Assembly: GCF_004698125.1 (NCBI RefSeq)
Contig: NZ_ML214297.1
Span: 2,082,891 to 2,146,890 of the forward strand
Reading direction: 5' to 3'
Length of the DNA stretch: 64,000 nucleotides
Source: Halosimplex halophilum
GTDB lineage: Archaea; Halobacteriota; Halobacteria; Halobacteriales; Haloarculaceae
Part shown: piece after piece, positions 60,322 to 64,000 of the stretch
Layout of the letters: each line of letters begins with the position of its first letter
How positions within the stretch are numbered: position 1 is the first letter of the stretch
Notes under the pieces: model-generated
Database searches by the model: none
What the model was told of the DNA's origin: nothing
The model's input: the letters and a program-made list of their open reading frames with translations, nothing else
Position numbers and translations under genes: made by a program

Positions 60322-61751
60322 GCGAGCGGTTCGTCGTCGTCGGGGGCGACGCCGCGGGGCTGAGCGCGGCCGCGAAGGCCCGTCGCGCCGACCCCGACCG
60401 GGAGGTGGTCGTCCTCGAACGGGGGGCGTGGGTCTCGTTCGGCGCCTGCGGCATCCCCTACTACGTGAAAGGGGAGATCCCCGAGCTGGAGGACCTCCTG
60501 GTGACCAGCCCCGAGAAACTCGTCGGCAAGTACGGGATCGACCTCCGGCGCCACCACGAGGTCACCGCCGTCGACCCCGAAGCGGGTCGGGTGACCGTCG
60601 ACGGGGGCGGCGAGCGCTACGAGCTGGCCTACGACGACCTGCTGCTGGCGACGGGCGGTCACGGGGCGACGCCGGACGCCCCCGGCGGGGACCTCGACGG
60701 CGTGTTCACCGTCCGGAGCCTCGACGAGGGGCGGGCGCTCCGGGAGTACCTGACGCCGGGCGCCGGGACGCGGCCGGGCGTCCCGACGCCGCCGACCGAC
60801 CGGTTCCACGAACACCTCGGCGAGGTCGAGGCCGTCGCCGTCGTCGGCGCGAACAAGATCGGCCTCGAACTCGTCGAGGCGTTCGACGCGCGCGGGCTGG
60901 CGGTCCACGTCGTCGACGACGGCGCCCACGTCTTCGAGCGGGGGCCGCTGACGCTGCCGCCGTTCGGCCCCGCCGCCGCGGGGATCGTCGAGGAGCGGCT
61001 CCGCGAGCGCGGCGTCGAGCTCCACCTCGACAGCCGCGTCGAGCGGTTCGTCGGCGCGGACGGCGCGGTGACCGCGGTCGAGACCGGCGACGAGCGGATC
61101 CCCGTCGACGCCGTGCTCGTCGACGAGGGCGTCGAACCGAACGCGGAGCTGGCCGCCGGGGCCGGGATCGAACTGGGCGCGACCGGGGCTATCGCGACCG
61201 ACGCCTACGGTCGGACGAGCGCGCCGGACGTCTACGCCGCCGGCGACTGCGCGGAGAAACACCACCACCTGCTCGACGAGCCGGTCCACCTGCCGCTCGG
61301 ACTGGCGGCCAACCGCGGGGGGCGGGCGGTCGGCGCCACCGTCGCCGGGACGCCCACCCGCGTCGGCCCCGTCGTCGGGACGGTGGTGATGAAGGTGTTC
61401 GACCTGGAGGTGGCCTGCTCGGGCGTCCTCGACGCCGAGACGGCCCGCGAGGCCGGCTTCGACCCCGTCACGGAGACGGTCACGACCATCTCGCGGGCCC
61501 ACTACTACCCCGGCGGGTCGCGCATCGTCGTCGAGATGGCCGCCGGCGCCGACGACGGCCGGCTGCTCGGCGCCGGCCTCGTCGGCGAGGAGGGGTGTGC
61601 CCACCGGGTCAACGCCGTCGCGACGGCGCTGCACACCGACCTCACCGTCGGGGAGCTCGCGGACCTGGACTTCGGCTACTCGCCGCCGTTCGGCCCGGTC
61701 TGGGACCCAGTGCTCACCGCGGCGAAGGCCGTCGACGGCGACCTGGGGTGA
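60318..61751 (+). CDS. FAD-dependent NADH oxidase/CoA-disulfide reductase-like protein
   Basis: 477 residues. Two nucleotide-binding Rossmann motifs: VVVGGDAAGLSAAAKARR (FAD) and VAVVGANKIGLELVEAF (NAD(P)H, with the usual Gly pattern partly changed to ANKIG). Redox Cys in SFGACGIPYYVKGEI (about residue 44), matching the active-site Cys of CoA-disulfide reductase; VYAAGDCAEKHHHLLDEP is the second FAD motif. C-terminal dimer domain from 340. Probably reduces CoA disulfide or a polysulfide. GGGAGGAG precedes the ATG. Confidence 0.9.
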   Translation: MSERFVVVGGDAAGLSAAAKARRADPDREVVVLERGAWVSFGACGIPYYVKGEIPELEDLLVTSPEKLVGKYGIDLRRHHEVTAVDPEAGRVTVDGGGERYELAYDDLLLATGGHGATPDAPGGDLDGVFTVRSLDEGRALREYLTPGAGTRPGVPTPPTDRFHEHLGEVEAVAVVGANKIGLELVEAFDARGLAVHVVDDGAHVFERGPLTLPPFGPAAAGIVEERLRERGVELHLDSRVERFVGADGAVTAVETGDERIPVDAVLVDEGVEPNAELAAGAGIELGATGAIATDAYGRTSAPDVYAAGDCAEKHHHLLDEPVHLPLGLAANRGGRAVGATVAGTPTRVGPVVGTVVMKVFDLEVACSGVLDAETAREAGFDPVTETVTTISRAHYYPGGSRIVVEMAAGADDGRLLGAGLVGEEGCAHRVNAVATALHTDLTVGELADLDFGYSPPFGPVWDPVLTAAKAVDGDLG

Positions 61752-61853
61752 GGCCCGCCGAGTTACAGGGTGGGAAGCGAACGCCCGCCCGTTTGCCGGA
61801 GCCGAGGAGCGATCGCCGGAACGTATTCCTCCCGAGCGCCCGAAGCCCCGACG

Positions 61854-62297
61854 ATGACCCTTCCAATCGATCCGGCGGCGATCGACCCGGACGACATCGG
61901 AGAGGCACAGGCCACGCTAGAGATGGACCACGACGAGGCCGTCGCACACGTCCGCGAGGTGTTCACCGACGCCGGGATGGGGGTCCCCGTCGAGTTCTCG
62001 CCGTCGGAGCTGCTCAACGAGAAGGTCGACGCGGACCGGGACCCCTACCACGTGCTGGGCGCCTGCAACCCGGCGATCGCCGACAGAGCGCTCGACGCGA
62101 CGGACGGCAAGCTCGGCGCACTGATGCCCTGCAACGTCGTCGTCTGGGAGGAAGAGCCGGGCGTCCAGCGCGTCTACCACGTCTCGATCATGCGCATCGC
62201 TCGGCTCGTCGGGATGGCCCCCGACGACGAGGAGATGGCGGACATCGTGGCCGAGACCGGCGCGATCGTCGACGAGGCCTTCGAGAACCTCGGGTGA
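61854..62297 (+). CDS. DUF302 protein
   Basis: 147 residues. DHDEAVAHVREVFTDAGMGVPVEF, YHVLGACNPAIADRALDATD and LGALMPCNVVVWEEEPG are the DUF302 core. The function of the family is unsettled; in haloarchaea members sit near thiol or sulfur genes, and here it follows a CoA-disulfide-reductase-like gene by 102 bases. The conserved Cys pair lies in GACNP and MPCNV. Confidence 0.9.
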   Translation: MTLPIDPAAIDPDDIGEAQATLEMDHDEAVAHVREVFTDAGMGVPVEFSPSELLNEKVDADRDPYHVLGACNPAIADRALDATDGKLGALMPCNVVVWEEEPGVQRVYHVSIMRIARLVGMAPDDEEMADIVAETGAIVDEAFENLG

Positions 62298-62400
62298 CCG
62301 CGACGGCCCGTCCGCGGCGACGGCCACCGCGCCGACCGGGGACACCGACCGCTCCGTGTCCCGCTGGTTTCGCGGAGTTGCCGAACCTGAAGCCGTGAGA

Positions 62401-62412
62401 ACATTTTTATGT
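62401..62412 (+). promoter_or_regulatory. TATA box of the membrane glycosyltransferase gene
   Basis: ACATTTTTATGT, centred about 32 bases before the ATG at 62439. Confidence 0.5.
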
Positions 62413-62438
62413 GAGCGGCGTGCGACCGTCGAGATACG

Positions 62439-63830
62439 ATGCGTCCCCGAAACGCCTTCCCCTCCGATAGCCCCAGCCTCGGCCGTCTTCGCCGGGCGGT
62501 CCGCCGCCTCGGCGCCGTGGCCGGGAGTCTCCGTCCGCGTTCCGCCCGCGAGGCGGCCGACGCGGCGGCGTACGTCGCTCTCGTCGCCGCCGTCGTCGTC
62601 GCCGGCTACCTCCAGGGCGGCATGACCGTCGTCGTCGCGGTCCCGACCGTCCTCGGGATCGGGCTGGGCAGTATCGCCGTCCTCCAGGCCGTGATGGCCT
62701 GTCTGTCCGTCTCGGGCATGTTCGGCTGCTCGGCGCTGGCCCTGTTCGGCCAGCGCGCCGTCGAGTGCGACGACCGCCGCCCGGCGACCGGCCCGACCGT
62801 CACGGCCGTCGTCCCCGTCCACCGCGACGCCGCCGTCCTCGACCGCAGCGTCGAGAGCCTGCTCGCCGGCCGCTACGAGGACCTGCGGGTAGTCGTCGTC
62901 GCCGAGCCCGACGACGACGCGTCGATCGAGCGCGCCCGCGAGTACGCCGCCCGCGAGGAACGGGTCGACCTGCTGGTCAACACCCGCTACCCCGGCAGCA
63001 AGGCCGGCGCCATCAACTACGCCGCCGAGGCGACCGACTCGGAGTACCTGGCGGTCTTCGACGCCGACGAGCGGGTCGACCCCCGATTCGTCTCGACGGC
63101 CGTCGCCCGGCTGGACGACTGCGACGTGGTGCAGGGCCGGACCGTCCCCGAGCCCGACGGCCTCGTCGAGACGGTCGCCTACTACGAGTCGGTCGTGCTG
63201 GGCGACCTGAGCAAGCGGCTGCTGACGCTGGTGACCGACTTCACGATGGCCGCCAGCCGGACCGTCGTGATGCGCCGGTCGGCCTTCGAGGCCGTCGGCG
63301 GCTACGACCCCGCGATGCTCACCGAGGACTACGCCTTCGCCTTCGACTGCTACGAGGCCGGCCTCGACGTCGAGGAGGTGCTCTCGCAGGCCTCGACCAT
63401 CGAGGGCGCCCACTCCGTCGCCGACTGGTGGGGCCAGCGCAAGCGCTGGATGACCGGCTACGCCCAGACGCTCCACGACCTCGTGGCCGAGTGTCGCTCC
63501 CCGCGCAACTACCGGACGCTGCTCGCCCCGCTGCTCTGTGCGGGCTCGGTGCTGGGCAACGTCTTCATGCTCTCGCTGGTCTCGAAGGCGGCCGTCCTCG
63601 TCGTCAGCGGCGCGGCGACCTGGCTCGCGCTGCCGGTCGCGACGCTGGCCGGCGCCGCGCTCGCGCTGCGGGTCAGCGACGCCCGCCGCGACCGGGTCGA
63701 CGACGTGGGTCTCGCGTGGCTCGCGACGCCGCTCGTCCTCCCGCTGTACAGCCTCGTCGGCATCCGCGCCGCCGTCGCCTACCTGTTCACCTGGGACGGC
63801 GAGTGGTACAGCGTCGCCAAGGGCGTCTGA
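62439..63830 (+). CDS. Membrane family 2 glycosyltransferase (processive type)
   Basis: 463 residues. One or two N-terminal membrane segments, a cytoplasmic GT-A domain (about 105-330) with VTAVVPVHRDAAVLDRSVESL, VVVVAEPDDDAS, the DxD-type FDADERVD, the later LTEDYAFAFDCYEAGL (catalytic Asp) and QRKRWMTG (the QxxRW motif of processive synthases), then three or four C-terminal membrane segments. Resembles cellulose/hyaluronan synthase-like enzymes and probably makes or extends an exported polysaccharide. No partner gene in view. Confidence 0.9.
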   Translation: MRPRNAFPSDSPSLGRLRRAVRRLGAVAGSLRPRSAREAADAAAYVALVAAVVVAGYLQGGMTVVVAVPTVLGIGLGSIAVLQAVMACLSVSGMFGCSALALFGQRAVECDDRRPATGPTVTAVVPVHRDAAVLDRSVESLLAGRYEDLRVVVVAEPDDDASIERAREYAAREERVDLLVNTRYPGSKAGAINYAAEATDSEYLAVFDADERVDPRFVSTAVARLDDCDVVQGRTVPEPDGLVETVAYYESVVLGDLSKRLLTLVTDFTMAASRTVVMRRSAFEAVGGYDPAMLTEDYAFAFDCYEAGLDVEEVLSQASTIEGAHSVADWWGQRKRWMTGYAQTLHDLVAECRSPRNYRTLLAPLLCAGSVLGNVFMLSLVSKAAVLVVSGAATWLALPVATLAGAALALRVSDARRDRVDDVGLAWLATPLVLPLYSLVGIRAAVAYLFTWDGEWYSVAKGV

Positions 63831-63917
63831 CCGCCCGGACGGCGGCCGACCACGGCCGAACCGGCCACCGCTCCACCGGCGGCTGCGAGTCGCCGGTCGA
63901 CACCCGCGGTCCGGCGG

Positions 63918-64000
63918 CTATGCCACGTCGTCGAACCCCCACTCGTCGGCCCGCTCGGCGGCCTCCTCGCGGGCCTGCTCGCGGATCGCCTCGATCTTCT
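63918..64000 (-). CDS. C-terminus of an unidentified gene (partial)
   Basis: On the minus strand the last 26 codons read KIEAIREQAREEAAERADEWGF and end in DDVA and TAG. A helical, charged end; the rest lies outside the window. Not identifiable. Confidence 0.6.
   Translation of the reverse strand, partial: KIEAIREQAREEAAERADEWGFDDVA

Noticed and set aside
1-64000. CRISPR array or insertion sequence
   Set aside because: No regularly spaced direct repeats with unique spacers and no transposase-like protein on either strand were seen; the long repeats are irregular and few.

Overview
The window is chromosomal DNA from a halophilic archaeon (class Halobacteria). The evidence is very high GC, strongly acidic proteins, archaeal genes (proteasome psmA/psmB, membrane-anchored LonB, thermosome, Pth2, NadM, an ArlD/E-type archaellum protein, a ThiN-type regulator), and TATA boxes about 25-33 bases before many start codons, so many transcripts should be leaderless. 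The genus cannot be fixed by eye. No rRNA, tRNA, CRISPR array or transposase gene was found.

Layout. 1-5.8 kb: the end of a chemotaxis transducer, an M24-fold protein, a zinc-ribbon microprotein, a PH-like/coiled-coil protein and an actin-superfamily protein. 6.1-10.7 kb: a large RND/MMPL exporter overlapping a TrmB-type regulator. 10.8-13.5 kb: a motility block with an ArlD/E-domain protein divergent from an overlapping ParA-CheW pair. 13.7-18.8 kb: GT87 glycosyltransferase, methyltransferase, ThiR-like regulator, dCTP deaminase and GH43 glycosidase. 18.9-20.8 kb: pth2 and the psmA-psmB proteasome operon. 21-25.7 kb: small regulator, PPOX protein, methyltransferase, GT2, amidohydrolase and a membrane protein. 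26.2-36.9 kb: thermosome subunit, APC permease, DPSL ferritin, ferredoxin, nadM, lonB, CPBP protease, MGMT-like protein and Nudix hydrolase. 37.6-41.3 kb: hydantoinase/oxoprolinase hyuA-hyuB. 41.5-49.9 kb: lipoprotein, amidohydrolase, phosphoesterase, membrane proteins and an iron-sulfur photolyase. 50-53.6 kb: a tightly overlapping DUF4129/DUF58 membrane operon. 53.8-64 kb: NadE-like protein, FkbM methyltransferase, a QueC-like PP-loop enzyme, DHH phosphoesterase, molybdopterin oxidoreductase, CoA-disulfide-reductase-like flavoprotein, DUF302 protein, a membrane glycosyltransferase and the end of one more gene.

The most unusual structure is non-coding. Three of the largest gene-free gaps (23.7-24.3, 25.7-26.1 and 37.0-37.6 kb) hold diverged copies of one long intergenic repeat: one copy on the plus strand, two on the minus. 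Each copy carries short palindromes, one of which keeps its pairing through compensating changes. A two-hairpin relative lies after cheW. Also notable are several proteins that keep a family fold but have lost catalytic residues (M24-like, MGMT-like with Asp for Cys, NadE-like, actin-like), and three micro-ORFs of 22-26 codons joined to downstream genes by overlapping stop and start codons.

Themes: protein quality control (Cct, LonB, proteasome, CPBP), chemotaxis/motility, cell-surface glycan modification (GT87, GT2 enzymes, FkbM, PP-loop) and redox/iron handling (DPSL, ferredoxin, flavoprotein, molybdoenzyme).
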